Source: Thermoleophilum album
Lineage (GTDB): Bacteria > Actinomycetota > Thermoleophilia > Solirubrobacterales > Thermoleophilaceae
Reading direction: 5' to 3'
Length of the DNA: 64,000 nt
Assembly (NCBI RefSeq): GCF_900108055.1
Contig: NZ_FNWJ01000001.1
Span: 682,001-746,000, forward strand
Positions 16,536 to 26,778 of this stretch are shown here, piece by piece; positions within the stretch are counted from its first letter, which is position 1, and every line of letters starts with the position of its first letter. The notes below the pieces were generated by a model, which was given only the letters and a program-made list of their open reading frames with translations, searched no databases and was not told the DNA's origin. The translations under genes and the position numbers were made by a program.

Positions 16536-16608
16536 GGGCCGTTAGCTCAATTGGTAGAGCAGGGGACTCTTAATCCCAAGGTTGCAGGTTCGAGTCCTGC
16601 ACGGCCCA
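16536..16608 (+). tRNA. tRNA-Lys (anticodon CTT)
   Basis: 73 nt cloverleaf. The seven-base acceptor stem GGGCCGT/ACGGCCC is perfect; the D arm (GCTC/GAGC), T arm (GCAGG-TTCGAGT-CCTGC) and anticodon loop CTCTTAA are all present. The 3' CCA is not encoded and must be added enzymatically. Confidence 0.96.
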
Positions 16609-16635
16609 CTGGTCCTTGGTCCTCACGAGCGCCCG

Positions 16636-17451
16636 GTGCCGCAAACGATCGACTGGAGCAGAGAACTCGCGTCCCTTGACGGGCGCCTAGTCGCTGCCGA
16701 TCAGGCGACGATCCCTGCTACCGACGAGGGCCTGCTGCGAGGCGACGGCGTCTTCGAGGTCGTGCGTGTCTATCGCGGGCGGCCCTTCGCGTTGGCCGAT
16801 CACCTGGTCCGTCTCGAGCACTCCGCGCGCAACCTGCGGCTCGGCGTCCCGATCGATCGGCTGGGCCTCGAGCGGCGCATCGCCGAGCTCCTGGAGCGTC
16901 GCGACCCCGCCGGTTTCGACGGTGCCCTGAGGATCGTGGTGACGCGCGGCGGTCACGAGATTGTGTTGACCGAGCCGATCGAACAGCACCCTCCGAGCAT
17001 CCGCTTGGCGCTGGTCGTCTACGCGCCGACGCGCATCCTCGACGGCGTCAAGTCGCTCTCCTATGCCGCCAACATGCTGGCCGGGCGGATCGCGCGCGAA
17101 CGCGGCTTCGACGAAGCGCTGCTGGTGACGCCGCACGGCCGGATCCTCGAGGCGCCTACCGCGTCGTTCTTTTGGGTCGACGAGCAGGGCCTGCTGTGCA
17201 CACCGCCGCTCGACGACCACATCCTTGCCTCGATCACCCGCGATCGACTACTGCGCCTTTTCGAGGTGAGTGAACGGCACTGCACCCGCGCCGACTTAGC
17301 GACCGCCCGCGAGGCCTTTCTCGCTTCGACTACGCGCGAGGTGCAGCCGGTCGCGTGCGTCGAGGAGCAACGCTTCGCGGCGCCGGGCCCGATAACTCGG
17401 GAGGCGCAGGCGAAGCTGACGCGGCTGATCGCTGACGAGCTCGCGGCGTGA
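16636..17451 (+). CDS. PLP-dependent class IV aminotransferase (branched-chain aminotransferase/aminodeoxychorismate lyase-like)
   Basis: 271 residues. The start G-D-G-V-F-E-V, the lysine in V-K-S-L-S-Y-A-A-N-M-L, and E-A-P-T-A-S-F-F are fold-type IV features. The pyridoxal lysine lies near residue 143. Members act as BCAT, D-amino acid aminotransferase or aminodeoxychorismate lyase; the residues seen do not decide between them. GTG 16636 starts just after tRNA-Lys, and an earlier start would run into the tRNA. The stop overlaps the next gene's GTG. Confidence 0.88.
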   Translation: MPQTIDWSRELASLDGRLVAADQATIPATDEGLLRGDGVFEVVRVYRGRPFALADHLVRLEHSARNLRLGVPIDRLGLERRIAELLERRDPAGFDGALRIVVTRGGHEIVLTEPIEQHPPSIRLALVVYAPTRILDGVKSLSYAANMLAGRIARERGFDEALLVTPHGRILEAPTASFFWVDEQGLLCTPPLDDHILASITRDRLLRLFEVSERHCTRADLATAREAFLASTTREVQPVACVEEQRFAAPGPITREAQAKLTRLIADELAA

Positions 17452-18545
17452 GCGAGCGGCGAAGCCGACCGCGGGTCGTTACCGTCGTCGGCAACCGGCC
17501 TCAGTTCGTCAAGGCCGCGGCGGTTTCGCGCCTGTTGCGGGAGCGCGTCGACGAGGTGCTGGTGCACACCGGTCAGCACTACGACGCCGAGCTCTCGGAC
17601 GTCTTCTTCGACGAACTCGATCTGCCCGCGCCGGACCACTACCTCGGGGCCGGCGGCGGCAGCAACCTCGAGCAGTTGGCGCGCATGTTGCCGTCGCTCG
17701 AGGCGCTGGTAGCGGATCTTGCACCCGATCTCCTGCTCGTTTACGGCGACACCAACAGCACGCTTGCCGGCGCGCTCGCCGCTCGTGCTGGTGGGATCGC
17801 GCTCGCTCACGTCGAGGCGGGGATGCGTTCGTTCGATCGCGCGATGCCGGAGGAGACGAACCGCGTGTTGACCGACCACGTGAGCGACCTGCTCTTCTGT
17901 TCGACGGAGACGGCGGTCGAGAACCTCGCTAGGGAGGGTCTGCGGCTCGGCGTCCATCTGGTGGGCGACGTGATGGCCGATCTCCTGCTGGCCTCGGCGG
18001 ATCGCGCCGAGAGCTGCTCGCGGGCGCTCGAGGAGCGCTCGCTCGAGCCCCAGCGTTATCTGCTCGTGACGGCGCATCGAGCCGGCAACGTCGATGACGA
18101 GCATCGGCTTAGGGCGCTTGTCGAGCTGCTCGAGTCGTTGCCCTTGCCAGCGGTCGTGCCGCTGCACCCGCGCACGCGCACCCGCCTTGCGCGCCTCGGA
18201 CTTGCGGAGCGCCTAGCCCAAAACCCGCACCTGCGCATCGAGCCGCCACTTGGCTACCTCGACTTCATCCGACTGCTGCGCAACGCCCGCGCCGTGCTGA
18301 CGGACTCGGGCGGAGTACAGAAGGAGGCGTACCTGCTGGGCACCCCCTGTTTGACCCTGCGCGAGCGGACGGAGTGGGTGGAAACGGTTGCCGCCGGCTG
18401 GAACACGCTGGTCGGACTGGACCGCGACCGTGCCCTCGCCGCTTTGCAGCGTCGCCCGCCCGCGACCCGCCCCGAGCTGTACGGGGGAGGGCGAGCGGCC
18501 GAGCGCATTCGCGAGATCATCTGCGCTTACACTGGCGCGCCATGA
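17448..18545 (+). CDS. wecB: UDP-N-acetylglucosamine 2-epimerase family (WecB/WbpI-like)
   Basis: 365 residues. G-N-R-P-Q-F-V-K-A, H-T-G-Q-H-Y-D, H-V-E-A-G-M-R-S-F, E-E-T-N-R and T-D-S-G-G-V-Q-K-E-A are the family's UDP- and sugar-binding motifs. It inverts C2 of UDP-GlcNAc or of a UDP-diacetamido-glucuronate. The three genes that follow look like WbpA, WbpB and WbpD, so a WbpI-like role is as likely as the classic WecB reaction. It has four-base overlaps on both sides. Confidence 0.92.
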   Translation: MSERRSRPRVVTVVGNRPQFVKAAAVSRLLRERVDEVLVHTGQHYDAELSDVFFDELDLPAPDHYLGAGGGSNLEQLARMLPSLEALVADLAPDLLLVYGDTNSTLAGALAARAGGIALAHVEAGMRSFDRAMPEETNRVLTDHVSDLLFCSTETAVENLAREGLRLGVHLVGDVMADLLLASADRAESCSRALEERSLEPQRYLLVTAHRAGNVDDEHRLRALVELLESLPLPAVVPLHPRTRTRLARLGLAERLAQNPHLRIEPPLGYLDFIRLLRNARAVLTDSGGVQKEAYLLGTPCLTLRERTEWVETVAAGWNTLVGLDRDRALAALQRRPPATRPELYGGGRAAERIREIICAYTGAP

Positions 18546-19792
18546 AGGTCGGGGTCGTCGGTCTCGGCTACGTTGGCTTACCCTTGGCAGTAGCGGTGGC
18601 CGAGGCCGGCCACGAGGTGGTCGGCGTCGATGTCGACCAGCGACTCGTCGAACGCCTCTCGGCCGGCGAGAGCCACGTCGTCGATGTCCCCTCCGAGCGC
18701 CTGCGCGCGCTCGTCGGCCGCTTCTCGGCGACCGCTCACTACGACGCGCTGAGCGACTGCGAGGTAATCGCGATCGCCGTCCCCACCCCCTTGACGCGCA
18801 ATCGCGAGCCGGATCTCGGGGCGCTCACCGCAGCTGGTCGCGCGCTCGCGGGAGTGATCCGACGGGGTCAGCTGGTGGTCCTCGAATCCACCACCTACCC
18901 CGGCACCACGCGCGAACGCCTGGTCCCGCTACTCGAGGAGTCCGGTCTTGCCTGCGGGCGCGACGTCGCTGTCGCCTACTCGCCGGAACGCGTCGACCCG
19001 GGACGCACCGACTACACGTTGCGCAACACACCGAAGGTCGTCGCCGGCCTCACCGAGCGCTGCTTGCGGCGAGCTTCCGAGTTCTACGGGACGGTTTGCG
19101 AGCAGATCGTGGAGGTGTCGAGTCTCGAGGTCGCGGAGCTGACAAAGCTGCTCGAGAACGTCTTCCGCTCGGTGAACATCGCGCTGGTCAACGAGCTCGC
19201 GATCCTCTGTGACCGCATGGGCATCGACGTCTGGGAGGTCGTGGACGCGGCGGCCACCAAGCCGTACGGCTTCATGCGCTTCGAACCGGGACCTGGGATG
19301 GGCGGTCACTGTCTGCCGGTCGACCCCTTCTACCTCGCTTGGCGAGCGCGCGAATTCGATCTCCAGACCGAGTTCATCGAGCTCGCTGGCGAAGTCAACC
19401 AACGCATGCCGTACTTCTGCGTCGAACGCATCGCACGAGCTCTCAACGGTCATCAGAAGCCGATCAGCGGCTCGCGGATCCTGATCGTCGGCGTCTCGTA
19501 CAAGGCGGGGGTTGGCGACTTGCGGGAGTCGCCAGCGCTCAAGATCATGCGGCTGCTTGGCGACCAGGGGGCGGAACTGAGTTACCACGACGACTTCGTC
19601 CCGCACCTCCCAGAGTTCGGCTTGCGCTCGCGACCGCTCACGGAGGCGTTGGCGGAGGGCGTCGACTTGGCGGCGATCGTGACCGCCCATCCAGGGGTGG
19701 ACTTCGGACTGATCGTCCGGGAAGCCCCGCTCGTTGTCGATTTCCGAGGCGTGACGAGGGGCATCCGGGCGGAGAACCTGGTGCGGCTGTGA
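18542..19792 (+). CDS. UDP-N-acetylglucosamine 6-dehydrogenase-like (WbpA-type nucleotide-sugar dehydrogenase)
   Basis: 416 residues. The NAD-binding G-L-G-Y-V-G-L-P-L-A is at residue 7; E-L-T-K-L-L-E-N-V-F-R-S-V-N lies in the middle; the catalytic cysteine is in G-M-G-G-H-C-L-P-V-D-P-F-Y-L. The E-S-T-T-Y-P-G-T-T block is typical of WbpA-type UDP-GlcNAc dehydrogenases (E-S-T-x-x-x-G-T-T in WecC). It oxidises the C6 alcohol to a uronic acid in two steps. ATG overlaps the epimerase stop (ATGA). Confidence 0.9.
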   Translation: MKVGVVGLGYVGLPLAVAVAEAGHEVVGVDVDQRLVERLSAGESHVVDVPSERLRALVGRFSATAHYDALSDCEVIAIAVPTPLTRNREPDLGALTAAGRALAGVIRRGQLVVLESTTYPGTTRERLVPLLEESGLACGRDVAVAYSPERVDPGRTDYTLRNTPKVVAGLTERCLRRASEFYGTVCEQIVEVSSLEVAELTKLLENVFRSVNIALVNELAILCDRMGIDVWEVVDAAATKPYGFMRFEPGPGMGGHCLPVDPFYLAWRAREFDLQTEFIELAGEVNQRMPYFCVERIARALNGHQKPISGSRILIVGVSYKAGVGDLRESPALKIMRLLGDQGAELSYHDDFVPHLPEFGLRSRPLTEALAEGVDLAAIVTAHPGVDFGLIVREAPLVVDFRGVTRGIRAENLVRL

Positions 19793-20865
19793 GTGGCGTG
19801 CGCAAGGCCGACGGCGGCAGAACCGTCACCGTCGGGGTAGTCGGACTCGGCAACTGGGGGCCCGGTTTGGCGCGCAACTTCGCGACCATTCCGGGCTGCG
19901 AGTTGCGCTGGCTGTGCGACCGTGACGCCGCGCGACTGGAGCGCTGGCAGCGCCACTTTCCGGAAGCGCGTACGACGACCCGCATCGAGGATCTGTACGA
20001 GGACGAGAGGCTCGACGCGCTGGCGATCGCCACCCCCGTACCGACCCACGCCGACCTCGCGCTGAGCGCGTTGGCCGCCGGCAAACACTGCTTCGTGGAG
20101 AAGCCACTCGCTCACGACCTGGCGTCTTGCGAGCAAGTCGTGGCCGCGGCTGCGCGGATGGAGAGGATCGTGATGGTCGGGCACTTGCTCGAGTACCACC
20201 CGGGAGTGGTGAAGCTGCGCGAGTTGATCGCCGCCGGCCATCTGGGCGAGTTGCGCTACGTCTACGGTCAGCGAACCAACCTTGGGAAGCTACGTGCCGA
20301 CGAGAACGTCCTGTGGTCGCTCGGTCCGCACGACGTGTCGGTGGCCTTGGCCTTGGTCGGTGAGGAGCCCATCGAGTGCCGCGCGGTCGGCGAGAGCTAC
20401 GTACGCAAGGGGGTCGAGGACGTCGTCTTCTGCTACCTGCGCTTCCCCTCGGGGGTTGCCGCGCATCTACATCTGTCGTGGCTCGACCCGCACAAGCAAC
20501 GCCGCTTGACGGTGGTCGGCTCGCAACGGATGGCGACCTTCGACGACATGGAGCTCGAGCGCAAGGTCACGGTCTACGACAAGGGTTTCGATCAGGACTT
20601 CGCGAGTTACGGCGAGTACATCGCGCGCAGCGGCGACATCTGGAGCCCCCGCATCTCCAACGAGGAGCCGCTGCGTGTGGAGTGTCGCCACTTCGTCGAA
20701 TGCATCGCCGAAGGCCGGCGCCCGCGGACCGACGAGCACTCCGGTCTGCGGGTGGTGCGCGTACTCGAACGTCTGCAACGAGAGCTGGAGCGAACGCGGC
20801 GCGAGGCGGTACTCGCGGCGACCGCACTCACGCCCGCCGCACGCGAGACCGGTGATGCCCGCTAA
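19789..20865 (+). CDS. Gfo/Idh/MocA-family oxidoreductase (WbpB-like)
   Basis: 358 residues. Rossmann motif V-V-G-L-G-N-W-G-P, the family's E-K-P-L-A-H-D, and G-H-L-L-E-Y-H-P-G-V. WbpB-type enzymes oxidise C3 of UDP-N-acetylglucosaminuronate, preparing it for amination. Position directly after a WbpA-like dehydrogenase supports this. The start may be GTG 19789 (overlapping the previous stop) or GTG 19798. Confidence 0.85.
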   Translation: MSGVRKADGGRTVTVGVVGLGNWGPGLARNFATIPGCELRWLCDRDAARLERWQRHFPEARTTTRIEDLYEDERLDALAIATPVPTHADLALSALAAGKHCFVEKPLAHDLASCEQVVAAAARMERIVMVGHLLEYHPGVVKLRELIAAGHLGELRYVYGQRTNLGKLRADENVLWSLGPHDVSVALALVGEEPIECRAVGESYVRKGVEDVVFCYLRFPSGVAAHLHLSWLDPHKQRRLTVVGSQRMATFDDMELERKVTVYDKGFDQDFASYGEYIARSGDIWSPRISNEEPLRVECRHFVECIAEGRRPRTDEHSGLRVVRVLERLQRELERTRREAVLAATALTPAARETGDAR

Positions 20866-21583
20866 CCGGCCCGACTGCCCCGACGATCAGCCGGCTCGGG
20901 CAGGCGGCGAGGTCGCGGGCGCGCCCGCGTTCATAGCCGACGGTGCGGAGATCGGACCGGATTGCGCGATCGGCGCGTTCGTCGTCGTGCACGCCGGTGT
21001 GCGTCTCGCTGCGGGCGTGCGATTGCAGGCCGGGGCGGTCGTCGGCAAACCGGTCGCGCTTGGTGTTAGTTCGCGCAACCGTGCACCTCTGCCTGATTGC
21101 ACCGTGGTGGGCGAGGGCACGACGATCGGGGCGGGCGCGGTGGTGGTCGAGGGAGCGACGATCGGCAGTCGCTGCCTGATCGCCGATCAGGCGCACGTGC
21201 GCGAGCGCGCGCGGATCGGCGACGAGACGGTGGTCGGCAGAGGCACCGCGATCGACTGTGACGTGGTGGTCGGCAGGGGCGTGCGCATCCAAAGCAACTG
21301 CTACATCGCCGCCACCGCGGTCGTCGAGGACGACGTCTTCCTCGGCCCAGCTGTCACATTCGCCAACGACCGCACCGCCGGCCGCCGCCCAGCGGGGGAA
21401 CCGCTGCGTGGCCCGGTGGTCAGAAGACGCGCCCGGATTGGAGCGGGCGCCGTGATCATGCCGGGTGTCGAGATCGGCGAGGATGCGTTCGTCGGTGCCG
21501 GTGCGGTGGTCACGCGAGACGTACCTGCCGGTGTTGTGGTGGTGGGTGTGCCCGCGCGGCCGCTGGCGGCCAACGAGGGCTGA
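20855..21583 (+). CDS. Left-handed beta-helix acyltransferase (WbpD-like N-acetyltransferase)
   Basis: 242 residues, dominated by hexapeptide repeats of the I-G-x-G-A-V type. F-A-N-D-R and the terminal V-V-V-G-V-P-A-R-P are typical of sugar O/N-acetyltransferases. In the WbpA/B/E/D pathway the acetyltransferase acetylates the C3 amine. The gene overlaps the oxidoreductase by 11 bases. The aminotransferase (WbpE) that should come before it is not in this window. Confidence 0.88.
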   Translation: MPANRPDCPDDQPARAGGEVAGAPAFIADGAEIGPDCAIGAFVVVHAGVRLAAGVRLQAGAVVGKPVALGVSSRNRAPLPDCTVVGEGTTIGAGAVVVEGATIGSRCLIADQAHVRERARIGDETVVGRGTAIDCDVVVGRGVRIQSNCYIAATAVVEDDVFLGPAVTFANDRTAGRRPAGEPLRGPVVRRRARIGAGAVIMPGVEIGEDAFVGAGAVVTRDVPAGVVVVGVPARPLAANEG

Positions 21584-21589
21584 AGCCTG

Positions 21590-22917
<1,328 letters not shown>

Positions 22918-22928
22918 GGGCTCGTTGA

Positions 22929-23891
22929 TCACACGGGCCGTGGGTGGCCTGCCGCGTGCTCTTCGGAAGCGTGCTGCGCCGCCGCCTGCTCGGGCGGTTC
23001 GTCACCGGGAACCTCGAAACGGATGCGGCGGTCTGGCCCGTGCATCGGCAGCGGATCGCCGCAGATCTCGACTAACCGGGAGATCGTTCGTCTCCCGATC
23101 TGCGCGCGCAGGCGCGCCAGCATGTCCTCGCCGGCATCGAGCGCCTCGAGGCGATCGCAGATGCGTTCCAAGCGCTCAAGTACCTCGAAGGCGCGCTCCG
23201 GCATCATCGGGTCGTCCAGCGCTGCTCGCAGTCGCGCCGCCTGAGCGCGTAGCTCTTCAAGCGGTGCGCTCGGCGGACGGTCCGGCGAGTTGGTCGTCAC
23301 GACGATTGAGCGGCGGTCCTGCCAGCGCTCGTTGACAAGCGAGTACAGCTGCTCTAGCACCCACTCCGTCTGCCGTTCCGCGCCGAGATCGTCGAGCACT
23401 AACAGATCGACTTCGCACAGCCTGCGGAAGAGCTCCAGGTAGGAAGTGCCCGCGCCCTCGAAGGTCTGCCTGATGCGCGCCAGTAGCTGCGGCACGGAGT
23501 AGATCGCGACCGAGCGATCGGCGCGCTCGGCGTGCATCGCTACCAGCATCGCCAGCGAGGTTTTGCCGGTGCCGACGTCACCGTGGAACCAGAGACCGCG
23601 ACCGGCATCGAGATTCTCGTCGATCCGTTCGCAGAACTCGCGCACGTGGTCGACGATCGTCGGGTCCAAGTCGCTGATCGGCCGGCGCTCGAACGACAAG
23701 CCGCGGAAGCGTCGCGGGATCGTCGTGCCTAGGAAGCGGCCGGCGCTGCGAGCGATTCGACGCTCGCGGCACCCGCACGGCGTCGCCGAGCGCCCGTCCT
23801 CGGCTAGCAGCCATCCGCTGCCGTCGCACCGTCCAAGTGGGCAGTCGCGCTCCGGCTTGTCGACAGGCTTTAAGTGCCCGGCACCACGCAT
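22929..23891 (-). CDS. DnaC-like helicase loader ATPase
   Basis: 320 residues. The N-terminus has four cysteines (C17, C22, C39, C41) as a zinc-binding module. The AAA+ core has Walker A G-D-V-G-T-G-K-T at 104-111, Walker B L-L-V-L-D-D-L-G-A near 165, and sensor I T-T-N. It should load the DnaB helicase encoded four bases upstream. Between sensor I and the conserved R-T-I-S-R-L-V-E box, an extra helical stretch of about 50 residues (roughly 212-264) is present that ordinary DnaC/DnaI proteins lack. Confidence 0.88.
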   Translation of the reverse strand: MRGAGHLKPVDKPERDCPLGRCDGSGWLLAEDGRSATPCGCRERRIARSAGRFLGTTIPRRFRGLSFERRPISDLDPTIVDHVREFCERIDENLDAGRGLWFHGDVGTGKTSLAMLVAMHAERADRSVAIYSVPQLLARIRQTFEGAGTSYLELFRRLCEVDLLVLDDLGAERQTEWVLEQLYSLVNERWQDRRSIVVTTNSPDRPPSAPLEELRAQAARLRAALDDPMMPERAFEVLERLERICDRLEALDAGEDMLARLRAQIGRRTISRLVEICGDPLPMHGPDRRIRFEVPGDEPPEQAAAQHASEEHAAGHPRPV

Positions 23892-23895
23892 CGAC

Positions 23896-25299
23896 TCACG
23901 AACCCTGTGCCGGTGAGAGCGCGTCAGCGGCCGGGACCTCGCGCTCGCGGTAGATGTTCGCGAAGCGCGGGTACTTCGGCAGGAACGTGAGGGTTACCTC
24001 CCCGATTGGTCCGTTGCGGTGCTTGGCGACGATCAGGTCGGCCTCGCCGGGGCGTTCCGAATCGGGGTTGTAGTACTCGTCGCGGTAGATAAAAAGCACC
24101 AGGTCGGCGTCTTGCTCGACCTGTCCTGATTCACGCAGGTCCGAGAGCATTGGGATCGGCGGGTTCCGCGATTCGACGGCCCGCGACAGCTGCGAGACGG
24201 CGATAACCGGCACCTCGAGCTCGCGCGCGAGGATCTTGAGCCCGCGACTGATTCGCCCGACCTGCTCGACGCGGCTGTCGGCCGTCGAGTCCGGCCGAAC
24301 GAGCTGCAGGTAGTCGACGATCACCAGTCCCAGCCCGTGCCGGGCCTTCAACCGCCGTGCCTTGGCGCGGATCTCAAGCACGCTGATGTCGCTCGAGTCA
24401 TCGATGAACAACGGTGCTTGCGCGAGCTGCTCGACGGCTCGCAGGACCTTCGGCCAGCGATCCTCCTTGACACGGCCCTTGCGCAGCTCATCGCTCGAGA
24501 GGCGTGCCCGAGAGGCAATGAAGCGGTGCGCGAGCTCCGTCTCCGACATCTCGAGCGAGAACAAGGCGACCGGCACCTTGGCGTCGACCGCCGCGTTCTC
24601 GGCGATGTTCGTTGCCAACGCCGACTTACCCATTGACGGACGCGCGGCGAGGACGATCAGGTTCCCCGGTTGGAAGCCGCCGGTGAGCTCGTCGAGATCG
24701 CTGAACCCGGAGGGCACACCGGTGAGATGAACGCCCTTGCGCGAAAGCTCTTCGAGTTTGTCGACCTCCTCGTGGAGGACGTCCTCGAGCGAACGCATCT
24801 CGCCGCGACCTTCGTCGTGCCCGATCCTGAACAACAGGCTCTCGGCCCAAGAGATCAGTTCGCGGGGGTTGCCCGGCTCTTCGAGCACGCGGCGCTGGAT
24901 TTCCTGAGCGGTTTCGAGCAAGCGCCGGAGCTGGGCATGCTGCTTGACGATGCGCGCGTAATCCAGGTACGCACCGAGCGACGGTACGACGGCAGGTAAT
25001 GAGTGCACGTACTCCTCGCCACCGACACGCTCAAGATCGCCGTTCCGGCGCAAGTCGTCGCAGACGGTGACGGTATTGACGGCCTCCGGCTCCGGCCGCT
25101 CCTTGAGCCGGATCATCGACTCGAAGATCAGCCGGTGGCGCGGGCGGTAGAAGTCGTCGGGGCGCAACCCGACGTCGAGGAGCACGGCGTCCAGAGCTTG
25201 ATCGCTAAGCAGGATGGCGCCCAGCAACGAGGCCTCGGCCTCGACGTTGTGAGGGGGAGCCAACGGGGCTGGATCGGGGCTCGCGCTTGCGGCGCCCAT
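23896..25299 (-). CDS. dnaB: Replicative DNA helicase
   Basis: 467 residues. The N-terminal domain begins P-P-H-N-V-E-A-E-A-S-L-L-G; the RecA-like domain has Walker A A-R-P-S-M-G-K-S-A-L, V-I-V-D-Y-L-Q-L, and the R-E-S-G-x-x-E-Q-D-A-D arginine-finger region. No intein interrupts it. It unwinds the fork. It is co-directional with rplI upstream and the loader gene downstream. Confidence 0.97.
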   Translation of the reverse strand: MGAASASPDPAPLAPPHNVEAEASLLGAILLSDQALDAVLLDVGLRPDDFYRPRHRLIFESMIRLKERPEPEAVNTVTVCDDLRRNGDLERVGGEEYVHSLPAVVPSLGAYLDYARIVKQHAQLRRLLETAQEIQRRVLEEPGNPRELISWAESLLFRIGHDEGRGEMRSLEDVLHEEVDKLEELSRKGVHLTGVPSGFSDLDELTGGFQPGNLIVLAARPSMGKSALATNIAENAAVDAKVPVALFSLEMSETELAHRFIASRARLSSDELRKGRVKEDRWPKVLRAVEQLAQAPLFIDDSSDISVLEIRAKARRLKARHGLGLVIVDYLQLVRPDSTADSRVEQVGRISRGLKILARELEVPVIAVSQLSRAVESRNPPIPMLSDLRESGQVEQDADLVLFIYRDEYYNPDSERPGEADLIVAKHRNGPIGEVTLTFLPKYPRFANIYREREVPAADALSPAQGS

Positions 25300-25311
25300 C
25301 GCGGGCCGCCG

Positions 25312-25764
25312 CTAGGTCGCCGGGGTAACGATCGTCTTGACCTGCGCGGTGACGCCTTCGGCGACCTCGACCGTCACCAGGTGGGTGCCGGTGGTGCGAA
25401 TCGGTTCCTCGAGGCGCACCTTGCGCCGGTCGATCTTGATGCCCCGCGCTTCTCGAATCGCATCGACGATCTCCTTTGCCGTCACCGACCCGAAAAGGCG
25501 ACCGTCATCACCCGCCTCGTGAGGGATTGTGAGCACCGTGCGACGCAAAAGCGCAGCGGTTTCCTCGGCTCGCTCAACAGCTTCGCGGCGCGCCCGCTCC
25601 TCTGCTTCGCGGCGTCGTTGCGCCTCGGCGATCAACGCCGGTGTGGCGACCGTGGCGAGCTTTCTGGGTACCAGGAAGTTCCGTAGGTAACCCGGCGCGA
25701 CGTCGACCACGTCGCCGCGGTCGCCCAAGCCTTCGACGTCCTTGATCAGGATCGCCTTCGCCAC
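25312..25764 (-). CDS. rplI: 50S ribosomal protein L9
   Basis: 150 residues from a GTG start. K-D-V-E-G-L-G-D-R-G-D-V-V-D-V and G-Y-L-R-N-F-L-V-P are diagnostic; a long charged connecting helix and the C-terminal domain F-G-S-V-T follow. GTG 25764 gives the standard V-A-K-A-I-L start; the frame extends upstream without similarity. Confidence 0.97.
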   Translation of the reverse strand: MAKAILIKDVEGLGDRGDVVDVAPGYLRNFLVPRKLATVATPALIAEAQRRREAEERARREAVERAEETAALLRRTVLTIPHEAGDDGRLFGSVTAKEIVDAIREARGIKIDRRKVRLEEPIRTTGTHLVTVEVAEGVTAQVKTIVTPAT

Positions 25765-25774
25765 GATCTCGCTG

Positions 25775-26041
25775 CTACTTCTCGATGACGTACGGCAAGA
25801 GCGCCAGCTCGCGCGCACGTTTGATCGCGCGGGCCAGCTGAGCCTGATGGCGGCGGCAGCAGCCAGTCACGCGGGACGAGCGAATCTTGCCCTTGTCGCT
25901 CAAGAAACGGCGTAGCGCCTCGGCGTTGCGGTAGTCGACGACGTCGATCTTCTCGCGGCAGAACGGGCAGGGCTTGCGCCTCGTCGGGGCCGCTCCACTG
26001 CGCTTGTCACGTCTCCGCTTCTGTCGCTGCTTTTTGGCCAC
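25775..26041 (-). CDS. rpsR: 30S ribosomal protein S18 (zinc-binding form)
   Basis: 88 residues. C-P-F-C and G-C-C-R-R-H make this the cysteine-containing (C+) variant that binds zinc. R-F-L-S-D-x-G-K-I and L-A-R-A-I-K-R-A-R are the conserved core. It sits between ssb and rplI as usual. Confidence 0.97.
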   Translation of the reverse strand: MAKKQRQKRRRDKRSGAAPTRRKPCPFCREKIDVVDYRNAEALRRFLSDKGKIRSSRVTGCCRRHQAQLARAIKRARELALLPYVIEK

Positions 26042-26092
26042 CTGTTGACTTATCCGATTCGAAAGGACGGACGTGAAAAACGGTGGCGCTGC

Positions 26093-26548
26093 TCAGAAAG
26101 GAATGTCGTCGTCGCCAGCGCCTACCCCCGCCGGCGCCTCTTCGAAGTCTGAGGTGTCGGCGGGAATACCCCCCTCGGACTCGAAACGACCGCCACTCTC
26201 CGCGGGATCCCGCGAGCCGAGGAACTGGACCGAGTCAGCGATGATATCGATTGCTTGCCGCTTGTTGCCGTTCTGATCGACCCATTCGCGCCACTCAAGC
26301 CGACCATCGATTGCCACCGGGCGCCCCTTCTGGAGGTACTGGGCGCAGTTTTCGCCCTGCGCGCCCCAGACAGTTACGTCGAAGTAGTTCGGCTTGTCGA
26401 TCCAGTTTCCCGTGCTCGGGTCGCGTCGCCTCGTGTTGCAGGCGATCCGGAGCTTGCAAACGGAAGTCCCGCTGGGAGTTGCCCGCAGTTCCGGATCGCG
26501 AGTGAGATTGCCGGTTATGACGACTCGGTTGATGTTGGTAGCTGCCAT
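26093..26548 (-). CDS. ssb: Single-stranded DNA-binding protein
   Basis: 151 residues. The OB-fold starts N-R-V-V-I-T-G-N-L-T-R-D-P and has W-G-x-x-A/G-E-N and G-R-P-V-A-I-D-G-R-L. The acidic tail ends D-D-D-I-P-F, the docking site for DNA-repair partners. An AGGAGG lies upstream of the ATG. The 230 bases between ssb and rpsF are unusually long for this operon and hold nothing I can name. Confidence 0.97.
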   Translation of the reverse strand: MAATNINRVVITGNLTRDPELRATPSGTSVCKLRIACNTRRRDPSTGNWIDKPNYFDVTVWGAQGENCAQYLQKGRPVAIDGRLEWREWVDQNGNKRQAIDIIADSVQFLGSRDPAESGGRFESEGGIPADTSDFEEAPAGVGAGDDDIPF

Positions 26549-26778
26549 CGCTGCCTGCCTCCTGGCTGCTTGCTCGTCTTCTCGAAGCTCCTGCCGACGC
26601 CCGTTTCCGAGGTTAACCGGACGCTCGGCCGGGACCGAGGAGCGACCGACCCTTTGCCGCTCGAGTCCTCGCTCGTTGCGCGAGAAATCCGCCGACCCGC
26701 GAGTCGGGCTCCCCCTAAATAAGGGCGAACACGATTGCTCTCGCCCCCGTGGTCGGGCGCCCGGCTCGCGCCCGCAGC

